The notes under the pieces are model-generated. The model did not search any database, was not told the DNA's origin, and worked only from the letters and a program-made list of their open reading frames with translations. Shown piece by piece: positions 1 through 6,803 of a DNA stretch of 24,898 bases (the stretch's first letter is position 1; each line of letters begins with the position of its first letter). The position numbers and the translations under genes are program-made. Source of the DNA: a virus; the IMG/VR virus record IMGVR_UViG_3300035698_002520, positions 1 through 24,898 of that record. One strand, 5' to 3'.

Positions 1-398
1 ATTCCTGTACCAGTAGCATGACACTCAAACGTATCTTTATATTTAGGGTCATCTGATTCTTCTATCGCTACACTAGTAACTTCATCCATATATTTAATAA
101 TCTTTCCTGTATCACAGCGAGGATGATAAGCGACACCACATATTTCTTTCTTATTGCTCATCAAATCTTCTAAGATAGTAGGTTTAAACGTCATATCTGC
201 ATCTATAAACAAAAGATAGTCTGATTTGTTGTTTAACGCTTGTACAGCTATATAAGACCTATTCTCGGCTATTGTGTACCCATGTTCAGCTATTACGATA
301 TGAATATCATGTTTTGAGTCTTTAACTAAATTTAAAAGACACTCAAATGTTTGAGGTTGCATTCCTCCGTAAATTGGTACACCGATTGTTATTTTCAT
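1..398 (-). CDS. Glycosyltransferase family 2-like protein, partial (C-terminus outside window)
   Basis: Partial GT-A-fold glycosyltransferase that probably transfers a sugar from a nucleotide-sugar donor. The start ATG is at 398 and the reading frame runs off the window edge, giving about 132 residues. It begins MKITIGVPIYGGMQPQT and carries AENRSYIAVQAL followed by LLFIDADM; the DAD is the metal/nucleotide-binding DxD, about residue 69. The next gene upstream (922-1476) has the same order (SENRNYIASQ, FFVDDDM), so the two look like paralogues. The ATG overlaps the TGA of the preceding gene by 4 nt, which indicates translational coupling. Target (virion protein, host glycan or cell wall) is unknown. 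Confidence 0.8.
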   Translation of the reverse strand, partial: MKITIGVPIYGGMQPQTFECLLNLVKDSKHDIHIVIAEHGYTIAENRSYIAVQALNNKSDYLLFIDADMTFKPTILEDLMSNKKEICGVAYHPRCDTGKIIKYMDEVTSVAIEESDDPKYKDTFECHATGTG

Positions 399-922
399 TT
401 TTCTATTTTATTAATTGTTTTAGACCCATAGTGCCACAAATCTATTTCTACTATACCCTTCTTAAATCCATATTCGTTAAATCTCTTAATATAATCATCA
501 TCTTCACCACAATATAATGTCTTTTCAATGAAATATCCTATCTTTTCTATACATTTTTTATCTATTATGAAAAACCAACCAGATAAAGGACAATTAGTGT
601 CTAAACAAACTAAGTGATAATTGTTAAACTTATCTTTGCATTTATCCCACCAATTCTTAGGTAATACCACATCATCATTTATTATTGCAAAGTGTGTACA
701 TCCGTCTTTTATTGCTTCTTTCAATCCGTCATTCCATGATACAGCTACTCCTTTATTTTCTTTATGAAATATAGTTTTTACATTCTGTTTTTTAAGCCAT
801 TCTATTGTTTCTGTTTTTTGTCCATCTTCTATAACATAGACATTATAACATTCTAAATTACTAATCATTGGCTTTAGCATTTCTAGATTGTCATAAGTTG
901 GTATAATTATTCCTAATTTCAT
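395..922 (-). CDS. Glycosyltransferase family 2 (GT-A fold)
   Basis: A 175-aa glycosyltransferase, short for the family and so probably only the catalytic domain. The N-terminus MKLGIIIPTYDNLEMLKPM is the usual first beta strand and nucleotide-binding turn. NKGVAVSWNDGL precedes the metal site INDDVVLP (around residue 82), and CGEDDDYIKRFNEYGFK near residue 140 matches the acceptor-side ED motif typical of GT2 enzymes. It is the middle of three consecutive glycosyltransferase genes behind the capsid gene, with 1-nt and 4-nt overlaps to its neighbours. The sugar and acceptor cannot be read from sequence. Confidence 0.85.
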   Translation of the reverse strand: MKLGIIIPTYDNLEMLKPMISNLECYNVYVIEDGQKTETIEWLKKQNVKTIFHKENKGVAVSWNDGLKEAIKDGCTHFAIINDDVVLPKNWWDKCKDKFNNYHLVCLDTNCPLSGWFFIIDKKCIEKIGYFIEKTLYCGEDDDYIKRFNEYGFKKGIVEIDLWHYGSKTINKIEK

Positions 923-1476
923 TAATATGTTTTTAACCCTATATGTTTAATATCTAAATTTCTATTTACCCACACATCATAACCTGCATTTCTAGCATCT
1001 TCACAAAATATCCAGTCATGGCTACGTTTTACAGAACCATTATCATTCCATTCATATTTAAACCAGGGTTGAGGTAGTTTTCTAAATACATCTGTCTTGA
1101 TTAGTAAACACCCTGTACCGACAGCCTTTACTTTCATTACTCCATTCCTCTTTTTATCAAAGTATTCTGCTACATCTTCTTGCTGTTCGTATTTAGTCTT
1201 ATATACTCCACCTATAATATCTTTATCAAAAGACATTAATACATCTAAGGTGTCGTCTGGTAATATCATATCATCATCTACGAAGAAAAGGTGTGAACAC
1301 CCTCTATTACAAGCCTGTGATGCTATATAGTTACGATTCTCTGATGTGTTATAGCCTCTAGTAGAAACAATAATCTCTAATTCATATTTAGTTTTAGCTA
1401 CTAAATCTAATAAAGATTGAGTAGTTTTTGGCTTTACCAGACGATTTGTTGGCATACCGATTGCAATTTTTGGCAT
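922..1476 (-). CDS. Glycosyltransferase-like protein (GT-A fold)
   Basis: A 184-aa protein with N-terminus PKIAIGMPTNRLVKPKTT, the motif SENRNYIASQACNRG, and a DDD metal site in LFFVDDDMILPDD near residue 67. The C-terminal HDWIFCEDARNAGYDVWV resembles the ED and acceptor region of GT2-like enzymes. It is the first gene behind the major capsid gene. Its ATG lies three bases after a stable hairpin (1480-1499) that contains a GGAGG Shine-Dalgarno-like sequence at good spacing, so translation could be restrained by folding. Its stop shares one base with the next ATG. Likely role is glycan modification of virion or host surface (inference). Confidence 0.8.
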   Translation of the reverse strand: MPKIAIGMPTNRLVKPKTTQSLLDLVAKTKYELEIIVSTRGYNTSENRNYIASQACNRGCSHLFFVDDDMILPDDTLDVLMSFDKDIIGGVYKTKYEQQEDVAEYFDKKRNGVMKVKAVGTGCLLIKTDVFRKLPQPWFKYEWNDNGSVKRSHDWIFCEDARNAGYDVWVNRNLDIKHIGLKTY

Positions 1477-1479
1477 ATT

Positions 1480-1499
1480 CCTGCCTCCGAAGAAGCAGG
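1480..1499 (-). promoter_or_regulatory. C(UUCG)G tetraloop hairpin between capsid and glycosyltransferase genes
   Basis: On the minus strand an 8-bp stem (CCTGCTTC with GAGGCAGG, one G-T wobble) is closed by a TTCG tetraloop in the stabilising C(UUCG)G context. It sits after the capsid stop and just before the glycosyltransferase ATG. No T-run follows, so a simple terminator is unlikely. It could protect the capsid mRNA 3' end, be an RNA-processing site, or hide the GGAGG inside its 3' arm. Confidence 0.6.
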
Positions 1500-1513
1500 G
1501 TATATGTCAACAA

Positions 1514-2389
1514 TTAAGCTACATTCACGTCAATGAAAAATTCTTTGTAGTAAGAAGATGTTGCGTGGAAGTCGAAACCATAATCTACACGAGATACGAT
1601 TCCTAAACCTGATAATTTAGCAGGGTCTTCAATGAACTTAGCTTGTCCATAAGTACCTCTTAAAATACCGATTGCACCCATTCTCTTAATACCTGCGAAT
1701 ACATGGTTAGCAGTATGCTGTGTTGATAAATAATGGTCAACGCCCATATATCTGAATCCTTTTTGTACTGGGATTCCATTCTTCAATGAAATATCAGCTT
1801 CTGTAAATCCGTTAGCTTGTACAAACGCTTCTAAGATTTCAAAGTCTTCTGGTCTCCAAACAATGAATAATCCATTTTGGATTGCAAGTTCTACTCCGTC
1901 ATTCTCATAAATCTTACGTTTGATAGCTCTAATAATATCATCAATATTAGCTGCTGATACTGTGATAGCTGATGTGTCGTCTGCACCTGAATTTGCAAGG
2001 TCAGTAACTCCGAAGTTTGTCCAACTATCGTGTTGTGCTAATGTTTGAGCTTCTAAAAGTTCATCAATCTTTTTACCTTGAAAACCAGCTATTTCCTGTT
2101 GGCTTACGTTAGTTTGTTGGTATCTATCAGCTTCGTCGATGAACATTGGGATAATTTTCTTTGTACTGATAGTAAGAGTGTCAGCTAGTAATGTGAAATC
2201 TTCATAATTATAAGCTGTGCCTCTTGTACCTGTAACTACTGATGGTTCAGTAGTCATTGAACTTTGCACAATAGTTCTAACATTGGAATAAATTACTTTC
2301 ATAACGTCTTTCCATGTAGAAGGCTTATTGATTCTAGTTCGCATTTTCATCACATAATCGTGCTTATTAAATGTTACTGTATTTGCCAT
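1514..2389 (-). CDS. Major capsid protein (HK97-fold candidate)
   Basis: A 291-aa protein that probably forms the icosahedral head shell. It starts MANTVTFNKHDYVMKMRTR and ends with a beta-rich region (SRVDYGFDFHATSSYYKEF) of the kind seen in P22-like and other HK97-fold coat proteins. SGADDTSAITVSAANIDDIIRAIKRKIYENDGV-type text in the middle (roughly residues 135-165) matches the spine-helix region of many phage coat proteins; the quoted stretch is split here only for reference. Position is the strongest evidence: it lies directly after a scaffold-like gene and downstream of portal and terminase. I see no obvious signal peptide or HK97-style protease nearby. The fold assignment is inference. 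Confidence 0.8.
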   Translation of the reverse strand: MANTVTFNKHDYVMKMRTRINKPSTWKDVMKVIYSNVRTIVQSSMTTEPSVVTGTRGTAYNYEDFTLLADTLTISTKKIIPMFIDEADRYQQTNVSQQEIAGFQGKKIDELLEAQTLAQHDSWTNFGVTDLANSGADDTSAITVSAANIDDIIRAIKRKIYENDGVELAIQNGLFIVWRPEDFEILEAFVQANGFTEADISLKNGIPVQKGFRYMGVDHYLSTQHTANHVFAGIKRMGAIGILRGTYGQAKFIEDPAKLSGLGIVSRVDYGFDFHATSSYYKEFFIDVNVA

Positions 2390-2411
2390 TTATTTGACTA
2401 TAAATGAACGA

Positions 2412-2960
2412 TTATACGTTTACTGCATCAAAAGGTGAAGCAGATGAATCTTGTTTAGCTCTTGCATCTAGCACTTTTTCAGCTAACTCTAAATCGTTTT
2501 CTGGTGTTGTGCCTTTTGCAAGATGATATTCAACTGTATTTTGTGTTTTAGAACTGGAACTACCAGAACCATCTGGGAGACCATCTTGTGAATTTTTTTG
2601 GTCAACCCAGTCTTGTAGGTCTGACTTCACATGTCTCATTTCAATAACTTGGTTGGCATCTTTGCCAGTTCTAGCCATCTCATCTGTTATAATCTTTTGC
2701 TGTGCTTCATCTTCAAAGCCTTTAACCTCTAGCAGAGATTGTAAAGCATAATTCGGTTCATTTGTTTCGTTAGGTTTATTAGGTTCGTTTGACTCATCAG
2801 ATTTCTCTGATTTATCTTGAAGTTGCTTTTCTTTTCTTTCTGCTATTGCCTTATATTTTGTAGCTTCTGCTTTCCAGTCTTTAGCATCTTCAGTTTTTTC
2901 CTCGTTGTTAACGTCTTCGGTAGACGATTCTTGAGTTTCCTCAATAGTTTCATTTTCCAT
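2412..2960 (-). CDS. Scaffolding-like protein
   Basis: A 182-aa, highly acidic and polar protein. The N-terminal half is rich in Glu, Asp, Ser and Asn with low-complexity repeats (SNEPNKPNETNEPN) and predicted coiled coil around KYKAIAERKEKQLQDKSE. The C-terminal part holds ARTGKDANQVIEMRHVKSDL, a pattern I associate with phage scaffold proteins that sit immediately ahead of the coat gene. It probably nucleates procapsid assembly inside the shell and is then lost. No protease motif is visible. Position between portal and capsid genes supports the call. Confidence 0.7.
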   Translation of the reverse strand: MENETIEETQESSTEDVNNEEKTEDAKDWKAEATKYKAIAERKEKQLQDKSEKSDESNEPNKPNETNEPNYALQSLLEVKGFEDEAQQKIITDEMARTGKDANQVIEMRHVKSDLQDWVDQKNSQDGLPDGSGSSSSKTQNTVEYHLAKGTTPENDLELAEKVLDARAKQDSSASPFDAVNV

Positions 2961-2992
2961 GTTTTGTCATGTTAATTTTAATCGTTTTTTAA

Positions 2993-3034
2993 CGTGGTTT
3001 AGTCCACGAAATCATGTTTAAGTCTTTAGTGACT
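2993..3034 (-). promoter_or_regulatory. Tandem hairpins with identical ACTAAA loops in scaffold leader
   Basis: In the 88-nt gap ahead of the scaffold gene, the minus strand can form CGTGG-ACTAAA-CCACG (2993-3008) and AGTC-ACTAAA-GACT (3021-3034). Both loops are the same six bases. Stems are short (5 and 4 bp). They could be a protein-binding pair or chance; no terminator-type T-run is directly attached. Confidence 0.35.
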
Positions 3035-3048
3035 ATATAAATTTGTGA

Positions 3049-3597
3049 TTAATCTGCGTTTACTAATTCTGATACTTTACAAGTGATTTCTGTACTTGAA
3101 ATCTTAATACAATCTAGTTCTGAATATTCTGTGCTATCAATTACATCAGCATTATTGTCTACTGCTATTAAGTTAATGTTAGAACCTGCTGTGATTGTTA
3201 TTGCCATTGCACTTGTAGTAGCGTTATAAATCATCCAATTTTTGCTATTACCTATGTTAGGGATAATAGATGATAATTGTGCTGCTGTTGGTAATGTGAG
3301 AGCTTTTGTGCTTCCATCATTGACTGTGATGTCTAATAAGTTGTTAGTTCTCATTTGATAAACTGACAATGTACTTGCAACACTTGATGTCGCAAGACCT
3401 AAAGCTCCGATACCACTTACTAAATTTGCGTTTACTGTTACATCATTCCAAATGTCGCCACCAGGAAATGCACCAAAATTCTCAACTCCACCTTGTATTT
3501 GTTTCAACTCATCTACCGACATTGTTAAAGCAAAAGTTGCACTAACTGAAATCATTAGTGTCAAGGCTACTGTTAAAAATACTTTGAATTTTTTCAT
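3049..3597 (-). CDS. Exported or membrane-inserted protein of the head module, function unknown
   Basis: A 182-aa protein with a textbook Sec signal peptide: MKKF, a hydrophobic core FLTVALTLMISVSATFA, then a likely cleavage near residue 23. The mature part is Thr/Ser/Asn rich and beta-like (TSSVASTLSVYQMRTNNLL, ATTSAMAITITAGSNINLI), with two cysteines near the C-terminus (LDCIKISSTEITC) that could form a disulfide. Such a leader is odd inside a capsid cluster. It may be a surface decoration or host-envelope protein made with the late genes. No family recognised. Confidence 0.65.
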   Translation of the reverse strand: MKKFKVFLTVALTLMISVSATFALTMSVDELKQIQGGVENFGAFPGGDIWNDVTVNANLVSGIGALGLATSSVASTLSVYQMRTNNLLDITVNDGSTKALTLPTAAQLSSIIPNIGNSKNWMIYNATTSAMAITITAGSNINLIAVDNNADVIDSTEYSELDCIKISSTEITCKVSELVNAD

Positions 3598-3601
3598 AGT
3601 T

Positions 3602-3703
3602 TTATTTTTTAGATTTCTTAGATTTAGCCTTTTTTTCGACCTTTGCCTTTTTAGGCACTTCTTTAACGGCTTCGGCTTGTATTTTATCCTTTAAAGAAGA
3701 CAT
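3602..3703 (-). CDS. Small lysine-rich protein (33 aa)
   Basis: A 33-codon frame starting MSSLKDKIQAEAVKEVPKKA and continuing as an almost pure Lys/Ser/Ala tail (KVEKKAKSKKSKK). The ATG has the A-rich leader typical of this genome, and the stop lies 4 nt before the next gene, as expected for a packed operon. The tail would bind nucleic acid or acidic proteins. It could be a minor virion or DNA-condensing peptide; function unknown. Confidence 0.5.
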   Translation of the reverse strand: MSSLKDKIQAEAVKEVPKKAKVEKKAKSKKSKK

Positions 3704-3743
3704 TTTTATGTTGTATAACATACTTTTATATTTTAATATTTAA

Positions 3744-4160
3744 TTACCATCCTTGACGATATGTGATTGTCCAATCTCCTGCAAACGCTGAACCATCTGC
3801 ACTTTGGAATACTAGACCATTTGTTAATCCTACATCGAAAGTATAAACGCCTTCATCTTGTGCTGTTTTAAAGTCTGCTATTCTAGCACTTGTAGGCAAG
3901 TATGCTGTACTTGTAGCATCAAATAATACAACTACGCCAGCTTGTGTTTCTGTGATGATAACAGAACCTAGTGTTGTTCTTCCTGCATTTATAACTGATG
4001 TTGTAGCTACTGCACCAGATAATTGTGTGTATTCATATTGGTCATTTTGACTAACACTGCCAAATGGAGGTTCTTGGTTTGCCCCATTGTATAATATAGC
4101 ACCGAGTAATAAACACACTGCTATAATACCGACTGTTAATGTGGTATTTAATTTACCCAT
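3744..4160 (-). CDS. Membrane-anchored or exported head-module protein, function unknown
   Basis: A 138-aa protein with an N-terminal hydrophobic segment (TLTVGIIAVCLLLGAILY, residues 7-24) that could be a signal anchor. The rest is a compact beta-type domain: SGAVATTSVINAGRTTLGSV, VVVLFDATSTAYLP, ending GDWTITYRQGW. The ending reminds me of small beta-sandwich proteins seen in metagenomic phage and Patescibacteria data, but I cannot name the family. It lies between portal and scaffold, where decoration or head-completion proteins are often found. Confidence 0.65.
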   Translation of the reverse strand: MGKLNTTLTVGIIAVCLLLGAILYNGANQEPPFGSVSQNDQYEYTQLSGAVATTSVINAGRTTLGSVIITETQAGVVVLFDATSTAYLPTSARIADFKTAQDEGVYTFDVGLTNGLVFQSADGSAFAGDWTITYRQGW

Positions 4161-4173
4161 AAATTTATTTTAA

Positions 4174-4425
4174 TTATTTAGCTTTATCGAAATTATCTTT
4201 TTTAGGTGTAAGCTCCTTGTATGAAGTCATCTTTATAAATGCTTTATCTATCATCTTGTTGGCTTCTGTGTAAGCTCTGTATTTCTGACCTATAACTTCA
4301 TCATTTTCTTCGCCTACTTTTGGTTTCTCATTGTCTATAGCATCTCTGAATACAGTTCTTATAGCTTGCACAAGAACTTCATTCTCCATTGATACTCTTA
4401 ATTGGCTTTTAAATACTTCGTTCAT
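4174..4425 (-). CDS. Small protein downstream of portal, function unknown
   Basis: An 83-aa charged, helical protein (MNEVFKSQLRVSMENEVLVQ at the start; KMIDKAFIKMTSYKELTPKK near the end). It starts 17 nt inside the end of the portal gene, so it is probably translationally coupled to it. No motif recognised. Confidence 0.6.
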   Translation of the reverse strand: MNEVFKSQLRVSMENEVLVQAIRTVFRDAIDNEKPKVGEENDEVIGQKYRAYTEANKMIDKAFIKMTSYKELTPKKDNFDKAK

Positions 4426-6172
4426 TTTGTTTTGCTAGAGCTTCAACTGGTGCTGTTGACCCACCTTGTGGCAACTGTTGAGCTTGTTGTGGTAAAGCTC
4501 CAAACATAATTGGACTTAAACCAGAACTTTCTAGTATTGAATTTAATAATTTAGTCATTTCTGGGTCTTGTCTGATTTGTGGTGTAGCGATATATTGCTT
4601 CATCACATTTACTAACTTATCTGTAATTAGTGCTAGATTCTTTTGTTTACCTGCTATGTTAGTTTTTACTGATAGATTCTTTCCTGCAAAGTCTTTCTTT
4701 AATATTTCAACAAATCTTTTAGTCCCTCCTTTAACAAAATTATTCTTAGTTTCTTCAACCAACATCTCTTTTTCTCCTTCTGCTATCTGCTCTCCTCTCA
4801 ATACTTTTTCTGCTAAAGCCTTGTTAGCATGGTTACTAGAAATCTTATCTGATAACTCCATAATCTCATCAGCACTAAACTCTGTTAGGAATGTTTGGTC
4901 TTTTGTTATTTCTTTTCCAATATATGGTAGTATCCAATCTCTTTCAATCTCATCCATAAAGACTGCCAATTGACCTTGTCTATGAACGTGCATACCTAGA
5001 GCTTCTACGTTTTGAGCTTCAAATGATTTAAAAGGTGTACCAGACGAAGGTGCTTTACCAAGTTGACCTTCGCTAGCTGAACCAATCTCTCTAGCCTTTT
5101 CTTCCCATCTTTCAACTGATTTATCAAACAAAGCTATATTACGAGGGTAAGTATCCATTTGCCATACGCCCTTAGTTCCTTGTGTTGTTTCTATTAATTC
5201 AAGATTGTCCATATCCTTTAATCCTGACTTATGTTTTGAAGCAACAGCTGGGTCATCTGTTAAAAGCAAAGTCTTTGAAGCACTGTCTAGCATTTCTGTT
5301 GTAGTTATCTCGTTCCAGTTAGTCCACTTTTGTGGTTCAAATAGTTCTTCAACTCCACCTCTGCCTAATGCTCTGCCATTAATCTTATCTCTTTTAAGGA
5401 ATTTAAATGGTAGTTTAGGTTCTCGACTTTTAAACAACGTAACACCAACTTTCTGTCCGTTCTCATCTTGATACTCTGCTACTATTTGAACTTGTTGTAT
5501 GTCGTGTGCTTCTTCATCTAGTGTATTAAAGTCATGTTGTAGCCATTCCTTACGCATATTACCATGTAATTCATATACTTCTATTTCATCATTTTCTTCT
5601 ATTCTCGCTAGTAAGATTAAATCTTCTACGCTTATAGTTGCTCCATTTTCGTTTAGCCCCCATTTCTTTTGTTCTCTTAACTGTGAAGCACTAAATGTGT
5701 GCTTAATAGCAAAAGGGTAAGCCAAGATGTTTGTCTGGTTACAAAATGCTAAAGTTCTTAAGTCTATTACTTCTGGTTTCTTACCACCTTTGTTCTGCAC
5801 AAGTATTCCTCCATAGTCTGCGTAACTATCAATCATATCGTCTATAAAAGTGTCTATTGCATTATCTAAAGCCCATTTTTCATGGAATTTCCTTGATAAT
5901 GTGCTTTTATAATACTCATCTGGGTTATCAACAAATAATTCAATGTCTTTTACATCAAATCCCTCTGTACGTTTCTGTATGTTTAGAATAGCTAAGATTA
6001 TGTTCTTAAAAGGTCTTAGTGTTCTATTCTCATTGCTGTCTTCAAATTGTGAGTTTAGATACAAAAAAGAACGCCTTAAATGGTCTTTCATAGACCACTC
6101 CCAACCTTCTTCTAATGTGACAGGTTTTAGGTAAGCGTTTTCTTCTTTTGTTATAAAGTCATATATTGTCAT
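4409..6172 (-). CDS. Portal protein
   Basis: A 587-aa protein, the right size for a phage portal, which forms the twelve-subunit ring at the DNA-entry vertex and docks the terminase. Supporting features are the long mixed helical body, the segment IGSASEGQLGKAPSSGTPFK near residue 365 (a portal-like loop before a long helix AQNVEALGMHVHRQGQ), and a C-terminal Gln/Pro low-complexity tail (QQAQQLPQGG). It lies downstream of large terminase and upstream of scaffold and capsid genes, the canonical order. The ATG follows immediately on the T-run of a strong terminator-like hairpin (6173-6205), so its expression may be attenuated. The call rests mainly on size and order. Confidence 0.75.
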   Translation of the reverse strand: MTIYDFITKEENAYLKPVTLEEGWEWSMKDHLRRSFLYLNSQFEDSNENRTLRPFKNIILAILNIQKRTEGFDVKDIELFVDNPDEYYKSTLSRKFHEKWALDNAIDTFIDDMIDSYADYGGILVQNKGGKKPEVIDLRTLAFCNQTNILAYPFAIKHTFSASQLREQKKWGLNENGATISVEDLILLARIEENDEIEVYELHGNMRKEWLQHDFNTLDEEAHDIQQVQIVAEYQDENGQKVGVTLFKSREPKLPFKFLKRDKINGRALGRGGVEELFEPQKWTNWNEITTTEMLDSASKTLLLTDDPAVASKHKSGLKDMDNLELIETTQGTKGVWQMDTYPRNIALFDKSVERWEEKAREIGSASEGQLGKAPSSGTPFKSFEAQNVEALGMHVHRQGQLAVFMDEIERDWILPYIGKEITKDQTFLTEFSADEIMELSDKISSNHANKALAEKVLRGEQIAEGEKEMLVEETKNNFVKGGTKRFVEILKKDFAGKNLSVKTNIAGKQKNLALITDKLVNVMKQYIATPQIRQDPEMTKLLNSILESSGLSPIMFGALPQQAQQLPQGGSTAPVEALAKQNERSI

Positions 6173-6205
6173 AAAAAAGGATACTAATATATTAGTTAGT
6201 ATCCT
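6173..6205 (-). terminator. Intrinsic terminator or attenuator directly before the portal gene
   Basis: Minus strand: perfect 10-bp inverted repeat AGGATACTAA/TTAGTATCCT with an 8-nt loop, followed at once by TTTTTT, and then the portal ATG. It looks like a full Rho-independent terminator. Because the next gene starts on its T-run, it would set the packaging-to-head transcript ratio or act as an attenuator with the upstream fold at 6220-6269. Confidence 0.8.
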
Positions 6206-6219
6206 CTAGAACAAATAAC

Positions 6220-6269
6220 TCCGTTCAAAGATTAGTTGCCCTCGAGGACACCAACAAATATTGAACGGA
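6220..6269 (-). ncRNA. Structured RNA element upstream of portal terminator
   Basis: A perfect 9-bp stem (TCCGTTCAA with TTGAACGGA) encloses a 32-nt region with a possible inner GTTG/CAAC stem around the palindrome CCTCGAGG. Fourteen nt later comes the terminator hairpin, so the pair looks like a riboswitch-like or leader-RNA expression platform. No coding frame fits the segment. No known family recognised. Confidence 0.45.
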
Positions 6270-6277
6270 TATTTAAT

Positions 6278-6544
6278 TTATTTCATTAAAAACTCTAAAT
6301 GTTTAGACCATAACTGCATCGTTAGTTTATTACCGAATATCTTTTTTAGCTGTCTTGTGCCAAATAGTTTCTCTGTGCTTTTCTTTCCTTTACTTACTTT
6401 GATTATTCCTTTGTTCTTTATATTATTCCATTCTAACCCTAAATCCTTTAAACAAGCAAGGATAGTAGTATTTTCTGCTTTAAACTTTAGCCCTGTTGTT
6501 TCTAGTGTTAGTTTGTAGTTTTCTATTTTTTTTACTGTACTCAT
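6278..6544 (-). CDS. Small basic protein between terminase and portal, function unknown
   Basis: An 88-aa lysine-rich protein (SKGKKSTEKLFGTRQLKKIF). The start overlaps the end of the preceding gene by 4 nt. The text TTGLKFKAENTTILACLKDL suggests a small alpha/beta fold. Position suggests a packaging or head-assembly accessory, but no family is recognised. Confidence 0.65.
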   Translation of the reverse strand: MSTVKKIENYKLTLETTGLKFKAENTTILACLKDLGLEWNNIKNKGIIKVSKGKKSTEKLFGTRQLKKIFGNKLTMQLWSKHLEFLMK

Positions 6545-6786
6545 GCGAATGTTGCTTTTAGTTCTTTAATCTTTTCTGGGTCATTTAAGAAGTTATCAGT
6601 TGACAAATCATCTTCTGCTTTGCCTGCTTTCCATTTAACTATTAGATTAATCAATCTAGGGTCTGTGGCTTTTATATCTTTACCTAATATCTCTGATACT
6701 GGTATGTCTAAGTTAATCTTCTTTTTTTGACCTATAATAACGTGTCTTTGATTTGAGTTTATAAAGTCTTTTGCTTGTAATTCCAT
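6541..6786 (-). CDS. Small protein downstream of large terminase, function unknown
   Basis: An 81-aa protein starting MELQAKDFINSNQRHVIIGQ, with a beta-rich first half and a helical acidic second half (DLSTDNFLNDPEKIKELKAT). It follows the large terminase gene by 17 nt and is coupled to the next gene by a 4-nt overlap. I recognise no domain. Confidence 0.6.
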   Translation of the reverse strand: MELQAKDFINSNQRHVIIGQKKKINLDIPVSEILGKDIKATDPRLINLIVKWKAGKAEDDLSTDNFLNDPEKIKELKATFA

Positions 6787-6803
6787 ATAGAACGGATTAA
6801 TAA

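Noticed and set aside
6173-6269. phi29-type packaging RNA
   Set aside because: Only the position near packaging genes is suggestive. The sequence shows neither the known fold nor a promoter for it.
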